From Fen-1308 sp035319125 (GTDB taxonomy: Bacteria; Nitrospirota; Thermodesulfovibrionia; Thermodesulfovibrionales; Dissulfurispiraceae), in the NCBI GenBank assembly GCA_035319125.1, contig DATHDG010000034.1, positions 1 through 64,000 on the forward strand: a DNA stretch of 64,000 bases, read 5' to 3'. Position 1 is the first letter of the stretch. The number at the start of each line of letters is the position of its first letter. Of the stretch, positions 23,014-31,684 are shown piece after piece. Position numbers and translations under genes: made by a program. The notes beneath the pieces are model-generated. The model searched no databases. It had not been told where the DNA came from and saw only the letters and a program-made list of their open reading frames with translations.

Positions 23014-25031
23014 ACATTCTTCGACCTCTAATTATTACAATGCTGCTCATCCTGGCTGTGGTCATGATTACAGTCATCCAGATTCATTTCATCAAACTGC
23101 CGAGTCTTGATGTCACGACACGCATTGTGCTCACAGGGCTGCTTACCGTCAACATCGCGGCACTGTTAACACTGATATTCTTTGTTGGAAAAAATCTGTA
23201 TCGCCTCTTCGTAGACATGCATCTGAAAGTGCCGGGATATAAATTCAGAACCAAGCTTGTAGCTATTTTTATGACTTTGATATTGATTCCATCGATTTTT
23301 CTGTTTCTAGCAGCAAGCGGCCTTGCGACAGACTATTTTAACCGCCTGTTTTCTCCACAGCTGCGGGAACCCATAGAAAGGTCTGTCGAACTGGCACGCT
23401 CCTTCTATGATCTGGAAAGGCAACGAGCGCTGACAGCAGGCCGGGAAGCAGCACATGGCACTGTTGTGACTGCTCCGGGGCTTACGATAAAAAAGCTTAG
23501 CGCCTTACCCAGAGATGCGAGCGATGTGGTCAGGGAAGCCTTCAGTGGAAAAGAAGGTACTGAAGTAATATCTATGACAAACGGCGATGTAATACGGGCT
23601 GCAGTCCCGAGTTCCAGCGGCATAGTGCTTGCTGATATTGATGTTCCGGCAGCAATATCAGCTAAGTCCGAGAAGTTAAGGTTTATACATGAAGAATATT
23701 TAAAGCTTGGTGAGCTGCAGAAACCACTTAAACTAACATATATGCTTACTCTCGGATTTCTAACTTTGATAATGGTCTTCAGCAGCTTATGGGTATCTCT
23801 TAAAATATCTCGAGATATCACTACTCCGATTCAGGGTCTTGCGATGGCAACATCAAAGGTCGCATCAGGCGATCTCAATGTACAGTTACAAGTTACAAGT
23901 AAGGATGAGATTGGTCTGCTGGTCAGCTCTTTTAACCAGATGGTTGCGCAATTGAAAGACAATAAATCCTCCCTCGAGGAGGCCTATCAGATATCAGATA
24001 GGCGCAGGCTGTATCTGGAAAACATTCTTCAAAACATAACCTCCGGTGTAATCTTTCTTGATAACAGCGGTTACATACTGACCATAAATAAATCCGCCTG
24101 CGCAATACTGGGACTCGTCGCAGAGCGGGTTGTTGGAATGGATTATAGAAACCTCATTGCAGAACTCCACTCAGATGACCTGCTCAGAATGATCAGAGAC
24201 ATTGAAGGCAAAGAGGTCCGGGAGATTACAAGAGAAGTCAGGGTAAATCCTGCCGGCAGGCCTCTTATTGTAAGGGTTACAATCTCCGGGATACGCGAGT
24301 CCTTTTCATCCTCAGCATTGGGGATGCTCGTAGTATTTGAAGACCTCACCGACGTCATCAAAGCACAAAAGGCAGAAGCATGGCAGGAAGTAGCCCGCAG
24401 AATAACCCATGAAATCAAAAACCCCCTTACTCCTATAAAGCTCTCAACAGAAAGGTTGATCAAAAAATGGCAGAATAAAGATGAGGATTTCGGAGCTGTA
24501 TTGGAAAAATCGACTAAAACTATCATCGCTGAGGTTGAAGATCTCAAAAGGCTCGTGGACATTTTCTCAAAATATGGAAAGATGCCGGAGATAAACAAAT
24601 CTCCCACGGACTTGAGCGAACTGGCAGATTCTATCGCTGCACTTTACAAGGGATACAAGGACATCATACTGCATGTTGAATCGCAGCCTGACATCCCGAA
24701 GGTAAATATCGACGCTGAGCAGATTAGACGTGCGATAATAAACATTTTAGATAATGCTATAGACGCGATGAAACAGACCGGCAATATAAACGTCTTAGTC
24801 AGAAAGGCAGACCATCTGGTATTTGTAGATATAGCTGATACAGGCCCGGGCATACCGGATGATGAAAAGGAAAAGCTCTTCCTCCCGTATTTTTCAAAAC
24901 GTAAGGGTGGCACAGGGCTAGGGCTGGCCATATCGGGCAAGATAGCCGCAGACCACGGCGGACGAATAATAGTGCGCGATAACCAGCCGCAAGGCAGCAT
25001 TTTTACCATCGAAATTCCTATCGGTTCATAG
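23010..25031 (+). CDS. NtrY-like membrane sensor histidine kinase
   Basis: The 673-residue kinase has N-terminal membrane helices (about 5-25, 40-60, 90-115) and another near 250. After this come a HAMP linker (270-325), a PAS domain (about 335-440), the phosphoacceptor motif ARRITHEIKNPLTPIKLS near 465 and a HATPase domain with INILDNAIDAM, DTGPGIPDDE and GGTGLGLAIS. That layout is NtrY. It probably phosphorylates the response regulator encoded 15 bp downstream. The signal is unknown; NtrYX systems elsewhere respond to nitrogen, redox or envelope state. Confidence 0.85.
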   Translation: MNILRPLIITMLLILAVVMITVIQIHFIKLPSLDVTTRIVLTGLLTVNIAALLTLIFFVGKNLYRLFVDMHLKVPGYKFRTKLVAIFMTLILIPSIFLFLAASGLATDYFNRLFSPQLREPIERSVELARSFYDLERQRALTAGREAAHGTVVTAPGLTIKKLSALPRDASDVVREAFSGKEGTEVISMTNGDVIRAAVPSSSGIVLADIDVPAAISAKSEKLRFIHEEYLKLGELQKPLKLTYMLTLGFLTLIMVFSSLWVSLKISRDITTPIQGLAMATSKVASGDLNVQLQVTSKDEIGLLVSSFNQMVAQLKDNKSSLEEAYQISDRRRLYLENILQNITSGVIFLDNSGYILTINKSACAILGLVAERVVGMDYRNLIAELHSDDLLRMIRDIEGKEVREITREVRVNPAGRPLIVRVTISGIRESFSSSALGMLVVFEDLTDVIKAQKAEAWQEVARRITHEIKNPLTPIKLSTERLIKKWQNKDEDFGAVLEKSTKTIIAEVEDLKRLVDIFSKYGKMPEINKSPTDLSELADSIAALYKGYKDIILHVESQPDIPKVNIDAEQIRRAIINILDNAIDAMKQTGNINVLVRKADHLVFVDIADTGPGIPDDEKEKLFLPYFSKRKGGTGLGLAISGKIAADHGGRIIVRDNQPQGSIFTIEIPIGS

Positions 25032-25045
25032 CAAGGAGACCTCGC

Positions 25046-26419
25046 ATGGCAAAAAAAACAGTTCTGATAGTCGACGACGAAGCTGGAATAAGGGAAAGCC
25101 TCACCGGCATCTTCGAAGACGAGGGATATGAAACATTAACAGCACCTACGGCTGAAGATGCACTCTCTCTGCTTAAAGAGAAATCGCCGGACATAGTTTT
25201 TCTGGATGTATGGCTGCCTGAGATGGACGGCATTGAAGCGCTGACAAAAATATGTGAGATCGATAATAATCTCCCGGTTGTAATCATATCGGGACATGGC
25301 AATATAGAGCTTGCAATTAAAGCGACGCGGCTAGGCGCGTATGATTTCCTGGAAAAGCCGCTTTCTCTCGAAAAAGTATTGCTCGTAGCACAGAGAGCTT
25401 TAGAACGCCGCAAACTTGAGGTCGAGAACAGAACACTCAGAGCCGACCTCGGCAAGAGGTGGAAGCTCATAGGAGAATCGGGAAAAATGCGTGCCCTCAG
25501 AAAGCAGATCGAGATGGCAGCGCAAAGCAGTTCTAGAGTGCTTATTCTTGGTGAAAGCGGAACAGGCAAAGAGCTTGTAGCAAGGCAGCTGCACGAAAAT
25601 GGGCCGCGGTCAAATAGCCCGTTTGTTGAAGTGAATTGCGCTGCAATACCTCAGGAACTGATCGAGAGCGAACTCTTCGGCCATGAAAAGGGCTCTTTCA
25701 CGGGGGCTTCTGAACGAAAGATAGGAAAGTTTGAGCTCGCTAATGAGGGATCTCTGTTCCTGGACGAGATAGGCGACATGGCTCTTCAGACTCAGGCAAA
25801 AGTGTTGCGAGTGATAGAGACCCAAGTCTTTCAGCGGGTGGGCGGAGCAAAGAATATCAAGGTTGATGTCAGAATAATTGCTGCTACAAATAAAGATCTT
25901 GCCGAAGAAGTAAAGAAAGGTAATTTCAGAGAAGACCTCTTTTTCCGGCTAAATGTCATCCCTCTCAGCGTTCCACCATTGCGTGAGAGAAAAGAAGATA
26001 TTCAGCAGCTGGCTGAACATTTTATTGACATATTCTCAACTGAAAACGGAACAAAGCCAAAAGAGCTCGGGCCGGATGCAATACGCCTGTTCCACTCTTA
26101 TAACTGGCCAGGCAATATCAGAGAACTGAGAAATGCCATTGAACGCCTGCTTATCATGGCTCCATCTTCTAATATAAGTGCTTCCGACATATCAGCACTT
26201 GGAATGCTCGGATCAACTCAGTCAATCAGAAATGATTTCACTTCCTTTACCACATTAAAAGAGGCTCGTGACGCCTTTGAAAAGGAGTTTATTTTGAGAA
26301 AGCTCCAGGACAATGATTGGAATGTGTCAAAGACAGCAGACTCAATAGCCGTTGAACGCAGCAATTTGCATAAGAAGATTAAAACATATGGCATCAGCGA
26401 AAACAGGATAAAGCAATGA
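25046..26419 (+). CDS. NtrX-like sigma-54 response regulator
   Basis: The 457-residue protein has a receiver domain (DIVFLDVWLPEMDG near 53), an AAA+ domain with Walker A GESGTGKE near 169, and a C-terminal Fis-type DNA-binding helix (NVSKTADSIAVERSNLHKKI). The sigma-54 contact loop reads GSFTGA rather than GAFTGA; otherwise the ATPase is intact (SLFLDEIGDM, arginine fingers). The gene follows ntrY and overlaps der by 4 bp. Confidence 0.85.
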   Translation: MAKKTVLIVDDEAGIRESLTGIFEDEGYETLTAPTAEDALSLLKEKSPDIVFLDVWLPEMDGIEALTKICEIDNNLPVVIISGHGNIELAIKATRLGAYDFLEKPLSLEKVLLVAQRALERRKLEVENRTLRADLGKRWKLIGESGKMRALRKQIEMAAQSSSRVLILGESGTGKELVARQLHENGPRSNSPFVEVNCAAIPQELIESELFGHEKGSFTGASERKIGKFELANEGSLFLDEIGDMALQTQAKVLRVIETQVFQRVGGAKNIKVDVRIIAATNKDLAEEVKKGNFREDLFFRLNVIPLSVPPLRERKEDIQQLAEHFIDIFSTENGTKPKELGPDAIRLFHSYNWPGNIRELRNAIERLLIMAPSSNISASDISALGMLGSTQSIRNDFTSFTTLKEARDAFEKEFILRKLQDNDWNVSKTADSIAVERSNLHKKIKTYGISENRIKQ

Positions 26420-27768
26420 GCGCTGTCGTTGCCATCATCGGCAGGCCGAACGTCGGCAAATCATCCCTTTTCAACCGCATGATTAAAAAAAGCGGCCATC
26501 GCAAACCAGCAGCAATTACCGAAGAGACTCCTGGCGTAACTCGTGACAGAAATTATGGATTCGTCGACTGGGAAGGCAGGAAATTCACAGTGATCGATAC
26601 TGGTGGATTTTACCCTGAAGGTCTCCCGCATGAAGAACAGGAGATCGCAGATCAGGTGCGTGAACAGGCTTTGTTTGCTATAGAGGAGGCTGATATTATA
26701 GTCCATCTGCTGGACGGCAAAGAAGGACTGATTCCGTCAGACCGTGAAATGGCTGGTTTGTTGCGGGCGTCGGGGAAAAAAGTCTTCTGGGTTGTAAACA
26801 AGATTGATGTCCCGTCAAGAGAAAACAATATTATCGATTTTTATGCGATTGGCGGGAAAGACATCTATCCGGTTTCAGCAGCTAGCGGCCTCGGATTTGA
26901 AGAGCTGATGGAGCGAATTGTGGCCGAATTGCCTGCCTCCGGGTCAATCCTCGATCCTGCGCTTCAAAACCTGCCGAAAGTTGCAGTAATCGGAAAGCCC
27001 AACGTCGGCAAATCCACCCTGATCAACGCCTTTCTTGGCAAAAAACGCCTCATTGTAAGTTCAGTGCCTGGTACAACACGGGATGCGATAGATTCTTTAT
27101 GCACGTATTATGGCGAAAAGTTTCTTTTTATAGACACCGCAGGCATTAGGAAAAAACCGCGACAATACTCTGTGGAAGGTCTCTCTGTCATGCGGACAAT
27201 GAAGAGCATAGAAAGGGCCGATATCGTTATAGTCGTTGTGGACGCATCACAGGAAATTGGCGATCAGGAACAGAAGATTGCAGGCCTGGCCCAGGAATTG
27301 GGAAAAGGCCTTATCCTTTTTTTTAACAAATGGGATCTGGTCAAAGACCCTGAAACCGCATACAAACGACTGGCAGAGGAGATCAAGCTAAAACTCTGGT
27401 TCATGGAATACGTTCCGTGGATAACAGCATCAGGCCTGAAAAAGACACGAATCACCAACGTATTTCCTCTTATCAGGGAAATCATGGCTGAACGCCGCCG
27501 AAAGATCAAGACACACGAACTCAATGAGCTACTTTTAAAAATCCTTGCGAGGAAGCCATTTCCCCTATACCGCGGGAAGGAGCTGAAATTTTACTATATA
27601 ACTCAAACCGGCATCGAGCCGCCTACTTTCAGGATTTTTGTAAATTATCCTTCAGGCATTAAAGCTTCACAGATTGGCTATATTGAAAAAGCATTGAGAA
27701 CTCGCTATTCTTTTAAGGGAACGCCGATTCGCATTTTTGTCAAGGCGCGGCGGAATGTGGTAAAATAA
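26416..27768 (+). CDS. der: Ribosome-assembly GTPase Der (EngA)
   Basis: The 450-residue protein has two tandem GTPase domains, each with its own P-loop (GRPNVGKSSL near 9 and GKPNVGKSTL near 194) and G3/G4 motifs (DTGG, NKID; DTAG, NKWD), followed by a KH-like domain ending in GTPIRIFVKARR. Der acts in 50S subunit maturation. It overlaps the NtrX-like gene by 4 bp, an unusual link of a housekeeping GTPase to a two-component operon. Confidence 0.96.
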   Translation: MSAVVAIIGRPNVGKSSLFNRMIKKSGHRKPAAITEETPGVTRDRNYGFVDWEGRKFTVIDTGGFYPEGLPHEEQEIADQVREQALFAIEEADIIVHLLDGKEGLIPSDREMAGLLRASGKKVFWVVNKIDVPSRENNIIDFYAIGGKDIYPVSAASGLGFEELMERIVAELPASGSILDPALQNLPKVAVIGKPNVGKSTLINAFLGKKRLIVSSVPGTTRDAIDSLCTYYGEKFLFIDTAGIRKKPRQYSVEGLSVMRTMKSIERADIVIVVVDASQEIGDQEQKIAGLAQELGKGLILFFNKWDLVKDPETAYKRLAEEIKLKLWFMEYVPWITASGLKKTRITNVFPLIREIMAERRRKIKTHELNELLLKILARKPFPLYRGKELKFYYITQTGIEPPTFRIFVNYPSGIKASQIGYIEKALRTRYSFKGTPIRIFVKARRNVVK

Positions 27769-27789
27769 CGTGCCGGTGTGTCTGCGCTT

Positions 27790-27818
27790 TTGACGTTGCC
27801 CTTGTGGGCATTTATGGA
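27790..27818 (+). promoter_or_regulatory. Possible promoter of the UspA gene
   Basis: TTGACG (27790..27795) and TATGGA (27813..27818) are spaced by 17 bases, 50 bases before the UspA ATG. The -35 is close to consensus and the -10 is weak. Confidence 0.4.
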
Positions 27819-27868
27819 CTGTTTGTACGGGCTCAAGACAGGCAGCTTCTTCTCTAAGGAGGAATATA

Positions 27869-28288
27869 ATGCAAAAAATTCTGGTTGCTCACGACGGCTC
27901 AAAATCGTCCGACAAAGCACTGAAGAAAGCTATTGAGCTCACTACAAGCTTCAATGCTTCGCTTACAATCCTCGCCGTCGTTCCTGAACTTTATCTGACA
28001 GAACTGGCCGATGTGGACCGCAACCGGATCTCTGATTCGCTTACGCGCGAAACCACAGATGCAATGGAAAAAATCAGAAAGTCGCTGTCAGGCAAGTCAA
28101 TTGATGTTAAGACCGTCATTAGGCAAGGAGACCCGGCTGAGAAGATACTCGAGACGGCGCAGAAGATGAAGGTGGACCTGATTGTTACAGGATCTCACGG
28201 CAGACATGGAACTAAGAAATTCCTTCTTGGTAGTGTATCAGGCAAAGTCGTAGACTATTCCAAATGTCCTGTACTTGTGGTCAAGTGA
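27869..28288 (+). CDS. Universal stress protein (UspA family)
   Basis: The 139-residue single-domain protein starts MQKILVAHDGSKSSDKALKK and ends with the ATP-binding motif GSHGRHGTKKFLLGSVSGKVVDYSKCPVLVV (G-2x-G-9x-G-S pattern), so it is the nucleotide-binding type. Usp proteins act in stress survival with varied partners. AAGGAGG lies upstream of the ATG. The gene converges with the fumarase gene 18 bp later. Confidence 0.9.
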   Translation: MQKILVAHDGSKSSDKALKKAIELTTSFNASLTILAVVPELYLTELADVDRNRISDSLTRETTDAMEKIRKSLSGKSIDVKTVIRQGDPAEKILETAQKMKVDLIVTGSHGRHGTKKFLLGSVSGKVVDYSKCPVLVVK

Positions 28289-28306
28289 GCTATAGCAAAG
28301 ATTGAA

Positions 28307-29179
28307 TTACCAGATCAATCGTGCTTTACGATTAGCCCAGCACGAAAAAGCAACGTCCACAAAACAGGTCTGGGGATGACGGTGTGCAACAGCAACGCGA
28401 GCACCAAATAGAGTAACGTTTCTCATAAGTCCTTCAGCCGTACGCCCAAACTCATTCACTTCTTTTATGATTTCAGTTTCAAGAGCGGCAAGACGCTCGT
28501 CAGGATTTGCAGTATTGATCCTGCCACATAGTTGACGCCGAGAAAGATAGGCCACTTGGTCACGGGCGCCTCCCACAGCTACTCCAAGCATATATGGCGG
28601 ACAGCCCATTCCCTTTGCCTTTGCAACAGCATCAAGCACACAGCGTTTAATACCATCAAAATCACGTGCAGCAACTGATTTTCCGCTTTTATCAGCTCCG
28701 CTGTCCGGGAAAGCAGCCGGCAGCTTATATTGACTGCCAAGGTTTTCACATTCAGAACCCTGCAGCATTAAATCAATAGTGAGGGAATTCTTTTCAGTCT
28801 CTTCGATATGAATAAGCGGAAAATAAAGGCCTATATTGTCACCAGTGTTCAGGCCGGATATCATATCAACAGCATTCGGGCTGAGCGGAATCTTTTTTGT
28901 TGCAATCCTTGTCGCCTCGATAATATCCTCGCGCACCTGCAGCTGGCTGAGCCCACGCGGTACCCAAACAAAGAAAAATGGTATGCCCGTATCAAGGCAA
29001 AGCGGCCGCAAAGCAGCGCGAGAGGCAGAAATATGTTTCAGTGTCTGATTCATCGATTCCCTGACGCCCGGATCAGTTTCAGCCCCATACGCCCGCTTCA
29101 GCGCCTCTTCAACATCGCTGGGGATGGATGAAGCGACTTTCTTGTATAATTCGACAATCCCTTCTCTGAGTTTCAGCAC
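28307..29179 (-). CDS. Class I fumarate/tartrate hydratase alpha subunit
   Basis: The 290-residue protein matches the N-terminal half (alpha part) of iron-sulfur class I fumarases and L-tartrate dehydratases: RPLCLDTGIP near 61, GLNTGDNIG near 109 and MGCPPYMLGVAVGG near 191, with candidate cluster cysteines 61, 193 (or 180) and 272. In two-subunit enzymes the beta subunit gene normally follows; here the next gene is convergent uspA, so no beta subunit is present in the locus. The typical GGGSEN motif reads GSECEN. It may partner with a beta subunit encoded elsewhere. Confidence 0.8.
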   Translation of the reverse strand: MLKLREGIVELYKKVASSIPSDVEEALKRAYGAETDPGVRESMNQTLKHISASRAALRPLCLDTGIPFFFVWVPRGLSQLQVREDIIEATRIATKKIPLSPNAVDMISGLNTGDNIGLYFPLIHIEETEKNSLTIDLMLQGSECENLGSQYKLPAAFPDSGADKSGKSVAARDFDGIKRCVLDAVAKAKGMGCPPYMLGVAVGGARDQVAYLSRRQLCGRINTANPDERLAALETEIIKEVNEFGRTAEGLMRNVTLFGARVAVAHRHPQTCFVDVAFSCWANRKARLIW

Positions 29180-29266
29180 ATAGACCTCGAGTCATGCTCC
29201 ACGAGTAATGAATTTCATTACAAGAATATCAGAATCAGCCCCCTTTAGCAACAGCAATCTAAGAGG

Positions 29267-29698
29267 CTAGTGCATGCCCCTCATCATGCGTCTTCCCTTC
29301 CAGACGGGCATGCAGTCGGAATCCCTGAATCGGATGACCTTTCCAGTAGACAAATCTTTCATGCGGCTTGCCACCAATAAAAGCTGGCCATCGCGGGAAA
29401 AGAATTTTGAGCCGGTAATTTCGTATAACCTTCCGCGCTGGAATTCGAAGCCCTGCTCCGAGATAAACCACGGCGGCCCTGTGATAACCCGGTAATCTTT
29501 TGCGCCTGCTCGCAGCATCACAATAACCGGACCTCTCATCTCGCGGCCAAAGTCCGCAAGAGTTCCGCTGATAGTAATCTCCGTGTTTTCGTCATAACCT
29601 TCCCAGCTCTCATTGCCCTCATTATCGGCAAAGGCTTGGGGAAATGAGAAAAAAAGAAAAAAGACCGCCAGAAGGAACAACTTTGAGCAGGCCTTCAT
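29267..29698 (-). CDS. Exported protein of unknown function, ZraP-like neighbour
   Basis: The protein (143 residues from ATG 29698; an earlier ATG at 29716 is possible) has a clear signal peptide (MKACSKLFLLAVFFLFFSF, ending near AFA). The mature part is beta-rich, with EITISGTLADFGREMRGPVIVMLRAG, DYRVITGPPWFI and a C-terminus DCMPVWKGRRMMRGMH rich in Met, Cys and Arg. The layout suggests a small OB-fold or BOF-like periplasmic domain, but I cannot name a family. It lies downstream of the ZraP-like gene beyond a terminator, so it may be partly co-transcribed by read-through. Confidence 0.55.
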   Translation of the reverse strand: MKACSKLFLLAVFFLFFSFPQAFADNEGNESWEGYDENTEITISGTLADFGREMRGPVIVMLRAGAKDYRVITGPPWFISEQGFEFQRGRLYEITGSKFFSRDGQLLLVASRMKDLSTGKVIRFRDSDCMPVWKGRRMMRGMH

Positions 29699-29729
29699 GT
29701 CGTAAAGATTCAGCATTTTATCTACTCAA

Positions 29730-29771
29730 AAGAATCGGGGATAGGGGCTTCCAGGCCCATCCCCGATTCTT
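29730..29771 (-). terminator. Strong hairpin terminator after the ZraP-like gene
   Basis: A perfect 13-bp stem (AAGAATCGGGGAT with ATCCCCGATTCTT) encloses a loop with a further GGGC/GCCC pairing. On the minus strand it is followed by TTTTGAG. It lies 20 bases after the stop codon of the ZraP-like gene and fits a Rho-independent terminator. Confidence 0.75.
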
Positions 29772-29790
29772 GTATAGCTGGTATCCGTTC

Positions 29791-30195
29791 TTACCATCCG
29801 CCCATTCTGCCCATGCCGCCCGTTCCCATGCGACCGCACATACCGCACCCGACTCCAGCCAATCCACTGGCCGTAGCTCGCTTTTGTATTTCGGTCCTGA
29901 CGTCGACCATTTCCTTCTGCTTTGCCGATACCGCATTCCAATCAGTAGGGGTCTGGGATCGCAGGGTCATCAATTCAGTCCTCAACTGTAGCATCTTCTG
30001 CTTCAATGGCAGTATGTCATTCTGAAACTTGGCAAAATTCTGCGCTTGCTCAGGCGTGACTGCCGCGCCGGCCACCGGACAATTCCCGTAGCCCGCACCC
30101 ATTCCCATGCCGTAGCCCGGTCCAATCGCAAGAGCTGCAGTCACTCCGACCACAACCAATACTGCTGCCAGGCTTGCTATAACACCTCTCTTCAT
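29791..30195 (-). CDS. ZraP/Spy-like periplasmic protein, Met-Gly-Cys rich
   Basis: This 134-residue protein has a signal peptide (residues 1-24), a Gly/Met-rich N-terminus (GPGYGMGMGAGYGNC), a helical core with LPLKQKMLQLRTELMTLRSQ, and a C-terminus GVGCGMCGRMGTGGMGRMGGW. The core has the helical hairpin pattern of ZraP/CpxP/Spy heavy-metal or envelope-stress chaperones, and the Cys/Met tails could bind metal. ATG at 30195 is chosen because AGGAGG lies 8 bases upstream; the frame opens at a GTG three codons earlier. It has its own sigma-54 promoter and follows the zraSR-like genes, as zraP does in enterobacteria. Confidence 0.72.
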   Translation of the reverse strand: MKRGVIASLAAVLVVVGVTAALAIGPGYGMGMGAGYGNCPVAGAAVTPEQAQNFAKFQNDILPLKQKMLQLRTELMTLRSQTPTDWNAVSAKQKEMVDVRTEIQKRATASGLAGVGCGMCGRMGTGGMGRMGGW

Positions 30196-30240
30196 TCTGC
30201 TCACCTCCTCTCATGGTCAATTAATTCCAACCATGGGAAA

Positions 30241-30255
30241 GCAACCGACGTGCCA
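30241..30255 (-). promoter_or_regulatory. Sigma-54 promoter of the ZraP-like gene
   Basis: The minus strand reads TGGCACG, four bases, TTGC (30255..30241), a near-perfect -24/-12 sigma-54 promoter with the required 10 bases between GG and GC. The transcription start would fall near 30229, giving a leader of about 34 nt with a good ribosome-binding site. The adjacent gene upstream encodes a sigma-54 activator, so the regulator-target link is strong. Confidence 0.85.
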
Positions 30256-30304
30256 AAAATAACAGACTGATATATATGAATATTACTAAGCATCACCACT
30301 TAAC

Positions 30305-30346
30305 TTGTGCAAATCTTGCGTCTGTATCAATGCATTAATTGCACAA
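30305..30346 (-). promoter_or_regulatory. Candidate upstream activator site for the ZraR-like regulator
   Basis: Perfect inverted half-sites TTGTGCAA (30305..30312) and TTGCACAA (30339..30346) lie about 50-90 bases upstream of the -24 box. This is the usual place for dimers of a sigma-54 activator. The dyad also lies immediately after the zraR-like stop codon, in the short gap, with no other function evident. Confidence 0.6.
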
Positions 30347-30352
30347 AAAGGA

Positions 30353-31684
30353 TCAGTTCGACCCATATTCCTTAATCTTGTACTGGAGCGACCTCAAGGA
30401 TATGCCGAGCATCTCAGCCGCTTTTCTTCGGTTTCCGGCCGTCTTTGAAAGAGCTTTTCTGATCGCCTCTTTTTCAAGACTCTTCAGGTCGTCGCCGTTT
30501 TTTTTCGGTCGCAACCCGCACAAGTCGTCAATATCCGGGATTTGCAGCTCGGTTCCCCTGGAAATGATTATGGCACGCTCGATAACATTTTCGAGCTCGC
30601 GGATGTTTCCCGGCCACGGGTATTTCATCAGGCTTTCCATTGCCGTTTCAGACACAGTCCTTTCTTCCTTACCCAGGCGCCCAGCTATCGAAACGGCAAG
30701 ATAGCGCACAATTTCTTTCATATGCGATTTGCGCTCCCTCAATGGCGGGATCGCCACCGGAAATACATTCAGGCGGTAATAGAGGTCTTCCCTAAACTTG
30801 CCGTCGCTTACCATCTGTTTCAGATCCCTGTTTGTAGCCGCTATGACGCGCGCGTCGGTCTTAAGCGTGTTAAGCGATCCGAGCCGCTCAAACGTCTTGT
30901 CCTGCAAAACCTTAAGCAGCTTGGCTTGCAGCGCAATACTCATCTCGGACACTTCATCGAGCATTATGGAGCCGCCGCTTGCAAATTCGAATTTTCCCTT
31001 TTTCTGCTGTAATGCCCCGGTAAACGCACCTCTCTCATGTCCAAAAAGTTCCGATTCGAGCAGATTTTCGGGAATAGCAGCACAATTGATCTCTACGAAT
31101 GGGCCCGCCCTTCCGCTCAAGCGATGAAGCACCTTTGCTACAAGTGTTTTGCCGGTCCCGGTTTCACCGTACAGCATCACAGTTGCATCAGTCGGCGCAA
31201 CATCCCTGACCGTCTTCAGCACGCCCTCCATCCCCGCAAACACAATGTCCAGCGACGGGATATCTCCAAAGACAGATGACCTGAGCAGCGCATTTTCGCC
31301 GAGCAGGCATTGCCGGTCGAATATCTTTGCAACAGCAATCCGAAGCTGGTCAGGGTCTTTAAGAGGTTTTGTTATATAGTCGGCGGCTCCTTTTTTCATG
31401 GCCGCCACCGCGGTCTCGACCGTGGCGAAGGCGGTGATAACTATAAAATCGGTATCGCTGATCTTCCGGGCCTCCTCCATAAAACGGATACCATCCATTT
31501 TGGGCATCTTTAGATCTGATATTACAAGGTTCGGCGACATGGAATTGATCGCCTTGAGCGCCTCCTCCGGGTCGGCATAGCCCCTGACCGAATAACCCGC
31601 ATCCTCAAGGATCCTGGTCATCAGAAGAAGAAACGAGCGCTCGTCGTCAACGACGATAATACGGAAGTTCTCTCGGCTACTCAT
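30353..31684 (-). CDS. ZraR/AtoC-like sigma-54 response regulator
   Basis: The 443-residue protein has a receiver domain (IIVVDDERSF at the start, LVISDLKMPKMDG near 52), an AAA+ domain with Walker A GETGTGKT near 170, the GAFTGA loop near 218 and Walker B IMLDEVSEM, and a C-terminal Fis-type helix (AAEMLGISLRSLQYKIKEYG). It would activate the sigma-54 promoter at 30241..30255. The ATG at 31684 overlaps the kinase stop by 8 bp, so the pair is translationally coupled. Confidence 0.87.
   Translation of the reverse strand: MSSRENFRIIVVDDERSFLLLMTRILEDAGYSVRGYADPEEALKAINSMSPNLVISDLKMPKMDGIRFMEEARKISDTDFIVITAFATVETAVAAMKKGAADYITKPLKDPDQLRIAVAKIFDRQCLLGENALLRSSVFGDIPSLDIVFAGMEGVLKTVRDVAPTDATVMLYGETGTGKTLVAKVLHRLSGRAGPFVEINCAAIPENLLESELFGHERGAFTGALQQKKGKFEFASGGSIMLDEVSEMSIALQAKLLKVLQDKTFERLGSLNTLKTDARVIAATNRDLKQMVSDGKFREDLYYRLNVFPVAIPPLRERKSHMKEIVRYLAVSIAGRLGKEERTVSETAMESLMKYPWPGNIRELENVIERAIIISRGTELQIPDIDDLCGLRPKKNGDDLKSLEKEAIRKALSKTAGNRRKAAEMLGISLRSLQYKIKEYGSN

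Noticed and set aside
30038..30134. Repeated Gly/Met-coding tracts as a tandem DNA repeat
   Set aside because: They are explained by the Met/Gly-rich part of the ZraP-like protein and do not repeat at the DNA level.
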